The notes below the pieces were generated by a model that worked only from the letters and a program-made list of their open reading frames with translations, was not told the DNA's origin and did no database searches. From Molanna angustata (lineage: Eukaryota > Arthropoda > Insecta > Trichoptera > Molannidae): a stretch of DNA of 64,000 bases. Shown in pieces: positions 20,539 through 30,059 of this stretch. The stretch spans positions 10,003,062 to 10,067,061 of the forward strand of contig OY754972.1 in NCBI GenBank assembly GCA_963576475.1, given 5' to 3'. Made by a program: the position numbers and the translations under genes. Position 1 is the stretch's first letter. Every line of letters starts with the position of its first letter.

Positions 20539-21447
20539 AGCCTTGTTTTCCATTTTGTATGCATGGGAAACCGTTGGCAACTGTTGTAGAACTCGTACCT
20601 GATTATTTAAAAATCCAAATATTTTTTCACTAGTTGGAATCTCAGTACATCCAAGTGACATTTCAAGACTTTTCCTCGTAATGTTATCCAAATTTTTCAA
20701 TATGATATGAGATAAAAAACTGTCGAAGAGATCATCACATTTCAATGATTTTAAGGCTTCCATATTTTCTCGAATAGTAGCGACATATTTCGCGAGTCCT
20801 GTCGCTGTTTCGTTTGGAAGAGCCTTCAGTGACAATATTTGATCTGCGTATAAACTGAACAACGCGCGAGAATTTTGGTATTGGTTAAGCAGAATATTCC
20901 AGGCGATCTTATAGTTTTCACCCAAAATTGGTAGTGACTTAATTAACGCTGCTGCGGTACCAGAAACGCTTGACTTTAAATAATGCATTTTGACTGTATC
21001 ATCATAGGCGTTGTTATTATGCACTAAGCTACAAAATAACTCATAAAATTCAGACCAGGTCTGCAAGTCCCCATTGAACAATGGTAATTGTATGGGGGGA
21101 GCGCGTAATTGACTAACGTGATCGATTTCATTGCGTTCACGTCCTTTATTATTTTTTAACGAATTATATTTACCTAACACAAAATAATATAAATCGTCTA
21201 AGGTTTCGGACACCTTATCCGTATTGTCGAGCAATGTCAATTCGGGATTTTTTATAAATAATGCGCGAATCTCCAATTGAATATCTTCAAACTCCTTATA
21301 AACTGCGGTCAGATCGGAACAACGCGCTAAAAATGTCTCCCTTTTGTCGCTTTCATCTATTTGAACGTACAAATCGTAGCAAATCTGTATTTTTCGGAAA
21401 TTTCGTTCTCGACGAGAGAGAAGAATTTTAATCTTTTGTTCTGCCAT
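20539..21447 (-). CDS. BEL/Pao gag part of the outer element (interrupted gag-pol frame)
   Basis: Starts at an ATG (21447) and gives 302 codons before the Lys-Ala pair at the insertion point. It shows the BEL gag layout: a charged N-terminal helix-rich region, the DUF1759-type core with APPIQLPLFNGDLQTWSEFY and VKMHYLKSSVSGTAAALIKS, then NYKIAWNILLNQYQNSRALF. The codon phase at 20541 equals the phase at 15914, so gag and pol formed one frame of about 1,296 codons before the inner element landed. In the present state the frame runs a few codons into the inner LTR and stops near 20509. Confidence 0.93.
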
Positions 21448-21547
21448 GATAAATGTAAATAACGTATTTATTTTCCCTGAATATTATAAACGAAAGATAT
21501 TATTAACAATTTACGTAAACAAATTTATATTTTAATGTACCAATTCA

Positions 21548-21632
21548 ATATATAAAATTCACACACCCACACACCTGTCGCTGGTTACCCCACACGCGGG
21601 ATATGCCGTGATGGTATGTATGTATACAATAC
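21548..21632 (+). mobile_element. 3' end of the RTE-tail short element
   Basis: Carries CACCTGTCGCTGGTTACCCC and ends GCCGTGATGGTATGTATGTA. It matches 1060-1115 and the reverse of 42186-42250. Confidence 0.6.
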
Positions 21633-22144
21633 CTATATTTGTATGCATAAGTATTTATAATAAACCCTAAAATATGTACTATGATCAACTTACTAGACTA
21701 CGATAGGTACATTTAAAACTAACAAAATGAAAATACTGTGATAGGTATTATTTTCTGATTCTCAAATACAATAAAACATAATATTTATCAATAAGTCGCT
21801 ACTTGGTATCTATGTATAAACGTATAACTTGGTGGTCCTCACTTATTAGCGAACAGCGAACGAAGCTAGTAAAACCGTCGCCGACATCGGCGGGTCTAAT
21901 TAATCCAGTAACACGTGCCTCATAAATACACTCGTTCACGCGTTTTGGTGAGGTACCGTTATTTTACCGTTATTTTATACTCAATAATGACACGAATGAT
22001 AAACATAAACGACCTCTAGCGGAGACACAAACCACGGCAGGTTTCGTAGTATATTTGTTATGAAAGTTTTCAGATTTCGTTTATAGATGTCGTGAAATTA
22101 ATTGAATTATTTATTTTAAATTAAAAATAAAAATATATCGCATG

Positions 22145-22235
22145 AAGCGTGATTTGAACCCTCGACATAAATACCTAACAATGGTCTTTCATAGATTCAA
22201 CACAAACCTAACCGCTAGACCACGGCCGGTATGAT
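22145..22235 (-). mobile_element. tRNA-like SINE head (separate type)
   Basis: Minus strand: an A-box-like GGCCGTGGTCTAGCGGTTAG and a B-box-like GAGGGTTCAAATCAC about 50 bp apart. There is no partner copy in the window and no good acceptor stem, so a functional tRNA is unlikely. Confidence 0.4.
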
Positions 22236-22492
22236 TACGATCGACAAAAAATGCATTTATATTTGCCTCGGTTGGAAGGGCTTTGCTGATGGAAACAGTG
22301 GACTGTAGTACCTTTTATTCTTATAATTATTACTACCTATCTTTATATCAATGTTACATGCATGCACTTATTAGATCGAAATACGATATTTGTATATTAA
22401 AAATTAATAAATTTACAGAATAAAATGTTATTTATAATATGAAACAAAGGCTGCCAATTCATATATTATATTCGAATATTTCCAATATAATA

Positions 22493-22510
22493 ATCCGGCT
22501 CGAAGGACCA
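22493..22510 (-). promoter_or_regulatory. tRNA-Tyr primer-binding site of the outer element
   Basis: On the minus strand TGGTCCTTCGAGCCGGAT lies five bases after the 5' LTR (TTTTC spacer). It is complementary to the 3' end of tRNA-Tyr with CCA and is identical to the first 18 bases of the inner element's site. Confidence 0.85.
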
Positions 22511-22515
22511 GAAAA

Positions 22516-22957
22516 TGTTAACGCTTCGATATGGATTCCCTGGCAAACCGCCCCTCCTCGGTTGGAAGGGCTTTGCTGATGGAAACAGTGGACTGTATAA
22601 TTGTTTAATGATAGGATTGATGGAACAGTGATGTGATGCCAAGCGACCTACCTTGTGATCTCGTAATTCACCGATGGCGGTCAACCGGTTGACATCTCCT
22701 TGAACTCTCTGATCCACAATGATGCACTATAGTTTTAGTACACAGAACACAGGATTAACAGGACGAATACAATATACATAAAATGATACTTGACACTCGT
22801 GGTCAATCTATGTCACACTTTTTCTTGTACGCCGATACATCGCTCGATAAATCGCTCGGCTCGATCGCAAGGACAACGATACACTGAAGGATGGGCGGAC
22901 TGGGGTGGAGTGGGGTGGGGGGGGTTTGACACCAACTCGAGAAGTGTGGCGCTAACA
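22516..22957 (-). repeat. 5' LTR of the outer BEL/Pao element
   Basis: 442 bp, matching 12120-12563 except for the G-run length. The TSD CCCTT follows at 22958-22962. Confidence 0.95.
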
Positions 22958-23097
22958 CCCTTTTTAACAATACACAGGTTTACGCCGCTATGCATCTATA
23001 TAAAGAATTCTTGTAGCAATCATGACCAGCAGTGAATACATCAGAATGTGGGTTACTGCCCGAGAGATTGACATTATAGAAATGACATGCCCTATTG
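22958..23097 (+). repeat. ~133-bp satellite, final unit (right part of the split array)
   Basis: One unit (ACACAGGTTTACGCCGCTAT at 22972) resumes the array interrupted at 12119 and ends at ...GACATGCCC, after which unique sequence begins. It differs from the left units by small substitutions, such as GACCAGCAGTG for GACTAGCAGTG. Confidence 0.9.
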
Positions 23098-23229
23098 ATA
23101 AATTCGTTTTGATTTGATTTGGTGTTGCTTCGAGGAACGTAGAAGAAGTTGGTCGATCTGCCACTTCAGAACTGCGCATGGAAATGAATTATATTTAATA
23201 TATCTGGACAGTCAACTTTTGAATTAATA

Positions 23230-23480
23230 ATTTTGAAAAGAATCGACCGCTCTCCTGTATACGATCTTGGCTATTCAGAAGTGTTTCTCAATGTCATCAT
23301 ATGCGTTATATGATTTGCAATTTAAGAATTTGAGAAATCGTTTTTGGACTCTCTCAAGTCGATTAATATATTTATTGTAATGTGGGTTCCAAATCTGAGA
23401 ACAATACTCTAAATGTGGACGAACATAGCTATTGAAGTTCGTGAATAATTTACATGTTCTCAGAATAAAACCCATAACAA
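23230..23480 (-). pseudogene. CR1/Jockey-type LINE ORF2 fragment
   Basis: The minus strand encodes the post-RT segment SYVRPHLEYCSQIWNPHY followed by RLERVQKRFLKFLN, a signature of CR1/Jockey-like ORF2 C-terminal regions. Both ends are truncated. Confidence 0.75.
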
Positions 23481-23570
23481 TGCATATAAAAACAACTGTG
23501 AATACATTAAGAGCATATCTCCACACATAGCCAAGTCCGTTGCTAAAGGCTAGCGTCAATACAGGCGCAG

Positions 23571-23790
23571 CGGACGGAGTGCATCAGACGGATTTAAGAA
23601 TTCTTTGCTTAGAAATTCATACAACTGCGTCTACTAGAGTGCGTCCACTGATCGGCAATGGACGGAGCGCATCAGACGGATTTTACAATTATTCTTTGCA
23701 TAGAAATTCATACAACTGTGTCTACTAGAGTGCGTCCACTGATCGACAACGGACGGAGCGTGCGCATCGGATTGTCGGAATGCCGAAGCC
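23571..23790 (+). repeat. ~89-bp tandem duplication
   Basis: GGACGGAG recurs at 23572, 23660 and 23751. The two full units share CAGACGGATTT, CATACAACTG and GTCTACTAGAGTGCGTCCAC. Frames through the repeat are not convincing. Confidence 0.75.
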
Positions 23791-23914
23791 GTTGCTGGGT
23801 GAGGCAAAAATGTCGTTTTTGTATGTGCATTTGCACGGTTATCTTATATCGCCTTTTTATGGAAAATGTCTTAATTTTTTATAAACATTTTTACGTAGTT
23901 TTTTATTTATTTTT

Positions 23915-24040
23915 TCCCTGTCGGGAGTCAATGATTACAAACCAATTTCTCAATAGATGGCGTTACAAAAAGGTTTCTTCTTTACTTCATAGATGGTGAT
24001 GGTGTTTTCCGGCTTATTTTGAAACGAACAGATTTTCATG
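23915..24040 (+). repeat. Dispersed repeat, copy 2, next to a CCCTGTCGGGAGT motif
   Basis: Block shared with 2375-2475 (ACCAATTTCTCAATAGAT). It is preceded at 23915-23929 by TTCCCTGTCGGGAGT, the motif that sits near the tip of the foldback at 46305-46439. Confidence 0.5.
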
Positions 24041-24113
24041 ATTAAAATATTTATTTATTTATTTACGGTTACAGTCACAATTACAAAATACAATAAATAG
24101 GACAATTTATTAC

Positions 24114-26096
24114 CTAATATAATTAAATAAAATCTCTTAGTTTTTAACCACGTTGAGTATATTTATATGTCAACTAGTTTCGGAGACGTAACCGCTCCTT
24201 CGTCCGGACAAACTTATACTAAACTTAGATACTATGTACATAATGTGACCCGTGTGCCTAAATTATGTATCGGTAAGTTGATGGGCGGAGCTTACATTAT
24301 TGAAAGCAGAGGTTGTCAACGGAAAAATATTAAATAATGGAGTATTGTTTAAATGTACTTGATTATTAATTATTTTTTGTTTTGTATTTAAGGCTTTTTT
24401 TATCTCTAATGCCTCCAAGTTATCCAATCTTAAGCCCTCTTTATTTATATGCAAGATTTTATATCCCGTTTGATTATTGAAAGCATGATTATTTTCAATC
24501 AAGTGATTTGCAAACTCTGAGAAATTGTTACTTTTTAAACATCTTAAATGCTCCTTAATTCTAATGTCAAAATTTCTACCTGTTTTACCTATATAAAAAA
24601 ATTCGCAATCTTCACAATTTAATCTATAGACACCCGAATTACTTAATACCGTGTCTTTATCTTTATTATTTTTTAAAAAAGTTCCTAGGTTATTACCAGT
24701 ATAAAAGGCTGGTTTTAAATCTGGTGGTAAGTCTTTTATTAGCACTGATTTTATTTTATCATTTATAAAAAGCATTCTCCGCCATTTTTGATCATTTGTG
24801 TTTATACATTCTTTACCGCTGTACAAGTAATTGATTATATTTTGTCTCTTTTGTATTTTATTTTTTATATTACTTATTATATTTAAGTCATAACCATTAT
24901 TAATCGCGATGTTTTTAATTGTATTTAATTCTATATTGTAATTTTCTACTGTCATTGGAACATTTTGTAGCCGATGTAACATTGCATAGAAGGCAGACAA
25001 CTTATGTGATAGAGGATGATTTGATGAATTATGTATAACTGTGTCTGCGTATGTAGGTTTACGATAAATACTGAAGTCGATTGCGTTATTTTTTAAAGAA
25101 AGAGTTAAATCTAAGAAGTTCAAAGTGGAGTTATTGTCTATTTCAAGAGTAAATTGAATATTTTGGTGAAACGAATTAATAAATTTTAAAAACATATTTA
25201 ACTGGCGAATACTACCCGTCCAAATACAAAAAATATCATCCACATATCGCTTCCACAGTTCTACATACTTCAACAAAGGTGACTTACTATTAAAAATCTT
25301 ATTTTCTAAATGGTTTACAAAAATATTTGCTATTAATGGGCTAGCAGGTCCTCCCATCGGGAGACCTTCCTTCTGTTTATATAAAACGTTATTAAATTGG
25401 AAATAATTCTGATCAAGACACAAATTGAACAAGCGTATTAAATCATTACTCAAATCACCCGGTAAGTTTGCATTTACCAATATATCATTAATCAGGGATT
25501 TGCTTTCTGCTACTGGAACGTTAGTAAACAAGCTAACAATGTCAAATGACACTAAACGGGCATTATGAGGAAATTTCTTATCTCTAAGGTGATTTACCAG
25601 TTGTAAGGAATTATTAATACTATAAGTAGGTTGAAAAATATTAGCATTATTAACAATAGATATTATGGTCGAAGCTAGTTTAAATGTTGGGGCATTGTAA
25701 TACGATACAACAGGTCTAATTGGTTTATTATCCTTATGTAGTTTCAATAAGCCATAAAGTTTTGGGGGTTTTGGATTCATCAACACTAATTGGGATTTAC
25801 CATTATTTTTTATGGCATCACTTTTACACGATTTCAATTCACTTTTTAATTTTTCTTGGTAATTGTTTGTGGGGTCCTTGTGTAACACTTCAAAGTTATT
25901 ATCTTGTAAAAAATCTTGAATTTTAATCTCATAATCACTTTTGTTCATAATAACAGTTGTATTTCCCCATTTATATTTTGTTCATAATTACAGTTGTATT
26001 TCCCGGACGAAGGAGCGGTTACGTCTCCGAAACTAGTTGACATATAAATATACTCAACGTGGTTAAAAACTAAGAGATTTTATTTAATTATATTAG
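24114..26096 (-). mobile_element. Penelope-like element with 94-bp inverted flanks
   Basis: 24114-24207 and 26003-26096 are reverse complements without a mismatch that I can see. They enclose one RT/GIY-YIG frame. Inverted or direct copies of the element's own end are typical of Penelope-like insertions. At the 5' side of the frame (25940-26003) a ~37-bp segment around the start codon is tandemly duplicated. Confidence 0.9.
24263..25948 (-). CDS. Penelope-type reverse transcriptase with GIY-YIG endonuclease (5'-truncated)
   Basis: 561 codons from the ATG at 25948. RT motif A is RLVSFDIVSLFTNVP (Asp136), motif B is KEGLPMGGPASPLIANIF (193-210) and motif C is KRYVDDIF (Asp237/238). The GIY-YIG domain begins at SGVYRLNCEDC (438-448), with FYIGKTGR (451-458), Arg463, His467 and a late glutamate in LEALEIKKAL. 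The protein nicks DNA and primes reverse transcription of its own RNA. Family members usually have about 200 more N-terminal residues. Here the first codons, with the upstream GNTTVI codons still readable, correspond to a conserved segment inside the full protein. The ATG is therefore an internal methionine and the copy is 5' truncated. No stop interrupts the remaining frame, so the insertion is young. Confidence 0.93.
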   Translation of the reverse strand: MNKSDYEIKIQDFLQDNNFEVLHKDPTNNYQEKLKSELKSCKSDAIKNNGKSQLVLMNPKPPKLYGLLKLHKDNKPIRPVVSYYNAPTFKLASTIISIVNNANIFQPTYSINNSLQLVNHLRDKKFPHNARLVSFDIVSLFTNVPVAESKSLINDILVNANLPGDLSNDLIRLFNLCLDQNYFQFNNVLYKQKEGLPMGGPASPLIANIFVNHLENKIFNSKSPLLKYVELWKRYVDDIFCIWTGSIRQLNMFLKFINSFHQNIQFTLEIDNNSTLNFLDLTLSLKNNAIDFSIYRKPTYADTVIHNSSNHPLSHKLSAFYAMLHRLQNVPMTVENYNIELNTIKNIAINNGYDLNIISNIKNKIQKRQNIINYLYSGKECINTNDQKWRRMLFINDKIKSVLIKDLPPDLKPAFYTGNNLGTFLKNNKDKDTVLSNSGVYRLNCEDCEFFYIGKTGRNFDIRIKEHLRCLKSNNFSEFANHLIENNHAFNNQTGYKILHINKEGLRLDNLEALEIKKALNTKQKIINNQVHLNNTPLFNIFPLTTSAFNNVSSAHQLTDT

Positions 26097-26214
26097 TTAA
26101 AATGTGCCACAAAGCAATAGCAGCAAAGTATAAAGATACAATTTATTACCCGCTGAGACCAGAAAATAAAACACAATTTTTACAAAAGTAATAAACATAC
26201 ATTAATGATGGTGA

Positions 26215-26605
26215 ATCTGTAATAGAACGATGTATGACAGGGTCAAAAATGAGGACATAAGGAAAGAATGTAGGATAAAGAAAGATGTAATTAATAGAAT
26301 AAAAGTGAACACATTGAGATGGTTTGGCCACATGGGGAGAATGAATGAGGAACGCCTGACGAAGAAAATATACATTGCGGACAGGAATGGAATAAGAGGT
26401 CGGGGCCGCCCAAGGAAGGGAAGGCACGTCCATGTGAACGATATTTTGAAAGACGGAAATGTTAGAAGCGTGAACAACAGACGAACATGTATAAGACGAT
26501 GTATGAATGTTGACGAGGCGATGAATGTATACCAAGATATAAGTAAGTGGCGTCCGGTTCTCTCTGCCTACCCCGTGAGGGACGTGGCGTGATGGTATGT
26601 ATGTA
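26215..26605 (+). pseudogene. RTE-type LINE 3' fragment (family B)
   Basis: Plus-strand frame 26230-26592 matches the second half of 60494-61060: MYDRVKNEDIRKEC, VNTLRWFGHMGRMNEERL, GRGRPRKGRHVHVNDILKDG, then a stop after SAYPVRDVA. The 3' end is GACGTGGCGTGATGGTATG followed by TATG repeats. It is truncated at 5' relative to the 60.5-kb copy. Confidence 0.85.
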
Positions 26606-26639
26606 TAAATCTGAATCAAAATGATCTAGAAATGGATTA

Positions 26640-27035
26640 AACGAGAAGATTAATATGCGGCCATGATGAAAACTCCATTACGCTATAATGATTTATCATA
26701 ATATTTACATAAGCACATACAAACATGCAAATACACACACAAACATACACAGATTAGAAAGAAATTTGTTTATTGGATTGTTAAATTGCTTTGTAGACAT
26801 CGCTTAAATACCCCAAATAGAATATTCATAAAAAATATCGTTATTTCCACAGTGTGTATTAAATTTTGAGCAAGCTCTTATGGTAAACAATTTTTTGTGT
26901 AGTTATAACTTACTGCCGGAATACTGAGGAGATAATTTTTTCTGGTAAATTGCGTAGGAATATTTAGAATTTAGAATAGAATCGTATGTGTATATAAAAC
27001 TTAAAAAAAGAGGATTTTTGGGAATCTCAATAAAA
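26640..27035. other. AT-rich interval without recognised genes
   Basis: Nothing beyond short frames and a CA-rich tract (26700-26750). Confidence 0.4.
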
Positions 27036-27150
27036 ATACATAATTGGTGAACGTTGCGCAAGCGCATAAAATGATCACGTAAACCAGCCGATGACAGGAG
27101 TAAGCCTTGTAGGTGCCTCGATTTCCTGCTTCTCCGATAATATTCCAACT
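27036..27150. repeat. Dispersed LINE 3'-end repeat (GC-rich-tail family), copy 2
   Basis: Contains GGTGAACGTTGCGCAAGCGC, GATCACGTAAACCAGCCGAT and a CTTCTCC end. It matches 45530-45622 in reverse complement. Confidence 0.65.
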
Positions 27151-27159
27151 TCGTCTCTA

Positions 27160-28280
27160 TTGAGATGTTAAAAATTTGTCATAAAATATGTTTTATATTA
27201 TACTTATCCCATTTTTTTCATTAATTTATGTTTTTACAAAAACCTATAGTGTTCTTATTGTACATGTCCTACAAGTGAATTGCAGCAATTTATTCTGATG
27301 TATGATAAAATTTAAGCTAAATTTCCTTAGAAAACCGTGATACGATATTACAATGTATAGAAATGAAAGTGTAGATGTATATGCAGAAGAATACGCAGCA
27401 ATCACGTCTGCGTGACTAAAATCTGACAATTAGCTGATAATGGTGTATAAGCTCGAGTTTCATTAAAAAGCAATAATTATCAATTAGTGTCTTGTACGGA
27501 TAAGATCTGTTTAACCGCCATAATGTAATGTAACGAATGAATCTGGTTCCTCCCCAGATTTGGAGGAGAGCAAGTACAGATAATAATGATTCAACATGCG
27601 GGCGGAACATATCTGATTTCCATGTATTGAAAGTGAATGATTTGATCTGTGTTGTGTCGCCTCGTTCCTTCATTATTTAATTTGTTATATGGTGTGGACA
27701 TAGGGCTAACTGCAGTACCAACCAATGTTTTAACAGAATTCGTTACGTCCCTTTGACTAACAAATGAATATTTGATTTAATTTTTCTCCTTTGAACGCCT
27801 TAAATGGGTTCCCTGATTTGGACGAATGCTTGAACTTTGGCTCCTAAAAACACTCCACGCAAACAATCGTTGGCCAGTTGCGAATTTGCAACAGCAAGAA
27901 TCTGTGTCTATGCTTTTGCTTTTATCTTTTTTTTGTTAATAAACACGTTATCAATTAATATATTGTTAAATAATACAAAATCATTTAGATCATCTTGTTA
28001 CATTGTTCTTTGAGCAATTTGTTTTTTTTTATCTGTCAGGCAATAAAACACAATGTTCACCTGGTTGTCGTAATACAATAACTTGTATAATGCCTTTTTT
28101 CACGTTAATTACATTCTTCTTAGCCCATGATTTTCGAACGACTTCAAGTTTTTCTTAATCTGAGTCTATAAACTTTTCCACTGAATCGTATCTGTATTAT
28201 ATCTTCATGTGATTTTGCTAGTACCTACTTTGTGGCACCTTTTTACAAACTATAAATAAATAAAAATATACAATATATTA
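27160..28280. other. AT-rich interval without recognised genes
   Basis: Short minus-strand frames (27244-27673) have no family resemblance. No structured repeat with a partner seen. Confidence 0.4.
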
Positions 28281-28334
28281 TATATTTGAGTATTTACAGT
28301 AGAACGTTTTCGAAGCTAAACGCTTCTACTTCTA

Positions 28335-28510
28335 AATACTCCCCTGCCATACCATCACGCCATTTCCCTATTTGGGGAAGACAGAGACAACCAAACTCAT
28401 TTTTTTTCTCTTGACATACATATCTTGCTTCATTCACGTCCATGCATCGTCTCATACACGCTCTTCTGTTATTGTTACTACTATCGTTTCCATCTTTCAA
28501 AATTCGGAAA
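28335..28510 (-). pseudogene. RTE-type LINE 3' fragment (family B), decayed
   Basis: Minus strand retains ILKDGNDSSNNNRRACMRRC and DVNEARYVCQE, followed by the family tail (GGCGTGATGGTATGGCAGG). Confidence 0.75.
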
Positions 28511-28630
28511 ATGGCGATTATGCTGTACTTATATGTTGTCTGCAATATATATTTTTAAACGGAGAGCCTAGTGTCTTCACACCAGAATTTTAAACCTAAC
28601 CTACAAAAATTTGGTAAAAATAGGTTGGTC

Positions 28631-28815
28631 AGGGAGGCAAGTCTGGTCCAACCGGCGAAATCAAAACCCTCACGATTACCCATATCATGGATATAATTAT
28701 TATATTGAGTTCTATAATATCTTTAGATGTCGTAGAACTCCATATGATAATTATATCCATGATTTGGGTAATCACTAGGGTTTTGATTTCGCCGGTCGTA
28801 CCAGACTTGCCCCCC
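28631..28815. mobile_element. MITE-like inverted-repeat element (GCAAGTC family), copy 2
   Basis: The left arm 28636-28698 (GCAAGTCTGGTCCAACCGGC...) and right arm 28746-28815 (...CCAGACTTGCCCCCC) are near-perfect inverted repeats of about 65 bp around a ~48-bp centre. A half-copy is at 47515-47607 and a related piece lies at 28840-28895. Confidence 0.8.
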
Positions 28816-28865
28816 AGAGTTGATGATTATATACAATACAGTTTGTACTATGGCAATGAGGTTTT
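28813..28865 (+). repeat. ~53-bp repeat, inverted copy at 33625-33677
   Basis: Blocks CCAGAGTTGATGATTATA, ACAATACAGT and TGGCAATGAGGTT occur in reverse complement at 33625-33677 in the same order. Confidence 0.6.
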
Positions 28866-29292
28866 TGATTTTGCCGGTTGGACCAGGTTTGTTTGTAGTT
28901 ATAACGTCCCTGTCCTGTATCTGCAAAATGCAAATTGTTCAGGAGATCGTTTTTAGTGTTTTGCGCGTGCATATTTTCATCTCTCCCAGCACACGGTGCA
29001 GTGACACGGTGTAAATATATTTTAATATTTTATTTGTATTCTTATACATATATGAATCATTCTTATATTTATATATTAGAATCGTTTTTGCACATAGGTC
29101 TATTAGTGATATTTTATTTTCAGTAATTCGTAGACAACAAATCACTAAGCTATTCCAAGTTAACGGGAGGTGATACAGTCGAGAACTTTAGTGAGAACAT
29201 GCGTACAACATATAAATACACATTGGTGGTCCTAACTCGATTTTGCAAAAAAAATGTCGGATACGACAGTTTGTCAGCATAGGGACGATAAT

Positions 29293-29316
29293 TGCGACTG
29301 GCATGAGCCAGTCGCA
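29293..29316. other. Perfect 10-bp-stem hairpin followed by T run
   Basis: TGCGACTGGC and GCCAGTCGCA are complementary around a 4-base loop (ATGA), with TTTTATATTT after the stem. It looks like a bacterial terminator, but the context is eukaryotic, so the role is unknown. Confidence 0.6.
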
Positions 29317-29404
29317 TTTTATATTTAAAAAATAACTAAAATATTAAAAAATAACTAAATTGGTATTTTTACCAAACTTTTGTCGGTTAGATTTGAAAAA
29401 TCTG

Positions 29405-30042
29405 TTGTGAAGACTTCTTCTTCTTCCGGTGCCATGTCAGGAACCCCCGACGTCGGCTATCACTCTGGCAAATCCCTCTCTGTCCTGTGCTGCTCGGAAT
29501 ATCTGTTCCACGGTCCTGAAGCCGGTCCATTCCATAATGTTGCGCAGCCAGGACATCTGTCTCCTTCCAGTCCCTCGGCGACCTTCTATCTTGCCCTTCA
29601 GTATTAGTTGGAGCAGGTGATACTTCTCTCCCCTCATTATGTGACCCAGATATGTGATCTTGCGGACCTTTATTGTGGACAAGAGTTTCCTGGTTGTTCT
29701 GGCTCGGCTTAAGACTTCTGAGTTCGTGACCAGATCTGTCCAAGGGATTTTGAGCATTCTGCGATGCAACCACATCTCAAAAGCTTCCTGCCTGTTCATG
29801 GTGTTAACCTTCAATGTCCAAGTCTCACAGCCATATAGCAACACAGACCACACATAACATCTCATCATCCGCTGTCTCAGGTCCATATTTAGCTTTTTGT
29901 TGCAGAAGAAAGATCTCATTTTATTAAAGGTTGCTCTTGCTACCTCAATTCTGCACTTGATCTCCATATCCGGGTCAAGGGACTCCGTAAGAATACTGCC
30001 AAGGTACTTAAATTTATCCACCTTATCTAGGCTTATCCTTTG
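29405..30042 (-). pseudogene. RTE-type LINE ORF2 C-terminal region (family D)
   Basis: Minus strand, about 200 open codons. VDKFKYLGSILTESLDPDME is followed by EIKCRIEVARATFNKMRSFF, LLYGCETWTLK, AFEMWLHRRMLKIPWTD, KITYLGHIMRGEKYHLLQLI and FRAAQDREGFARVIAD. This is the complete segment after the RT catalytic core in RTE-like elements. The element ends in a (GAA)n-type tail (29415-29430 on the plus strand as TTCTTCTTC). It is 5' truncated just before the YLGS motif but otherwise undamaged. Confidence 0.85.
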
Positions 30043-30059
30043 TGAAGACTAGGCTATCC

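Larger units (their letters stand above)
21448..22492 (-). other. 5' leader of the outer element, with foreign fragments
   Basis: Non-coding. It contains a 3' fragment of the RTE-tail short element (21548-21632), a tRNA-like segment (22145-22235, minus strand) and a ~42-bp piece identical to part of the element's own LTR (22265-22306, CTCGGTTGGAAGGGCTTTGC...). The leader is therefore a mosaic. Confidence 0.6.
12120..22957 (-). mobile_element. Outer BEL/Pao LTR retrotransposon, integrase-less, carrying a nested insertion
   Basis: Direct repeats at 12120-12563 and 22516-22957 both begin TGTTAACGC and end GCGCTAACA. They differ, as far as I can read, only in the length of one G run. The flanking 5-bp duplication is CCCTT (12115-12119 and 22958-22962). 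Reading on the minus strand the order is 5' LTR, tRNA-Tyr primer site (22493-22510), ~1.05-kb leader, gag (from 21447), then pol (to 12930), 3' UTR and 3' LTR. Removing the nested element (15917-20538 plus one TSD) leaves about 6.2 kb and one continuous gag-pol frame. Integrase is missing, so transposition would need help in trans. The near-identical LTRs suggest a recent insertion. Confidence 0.95.

Noticed and set aside
29293..29316. Rho-independent terminator
   Set aside because: Eukaryotic context with no bacterial gene nearby; kept only as an unexplained hairpin.
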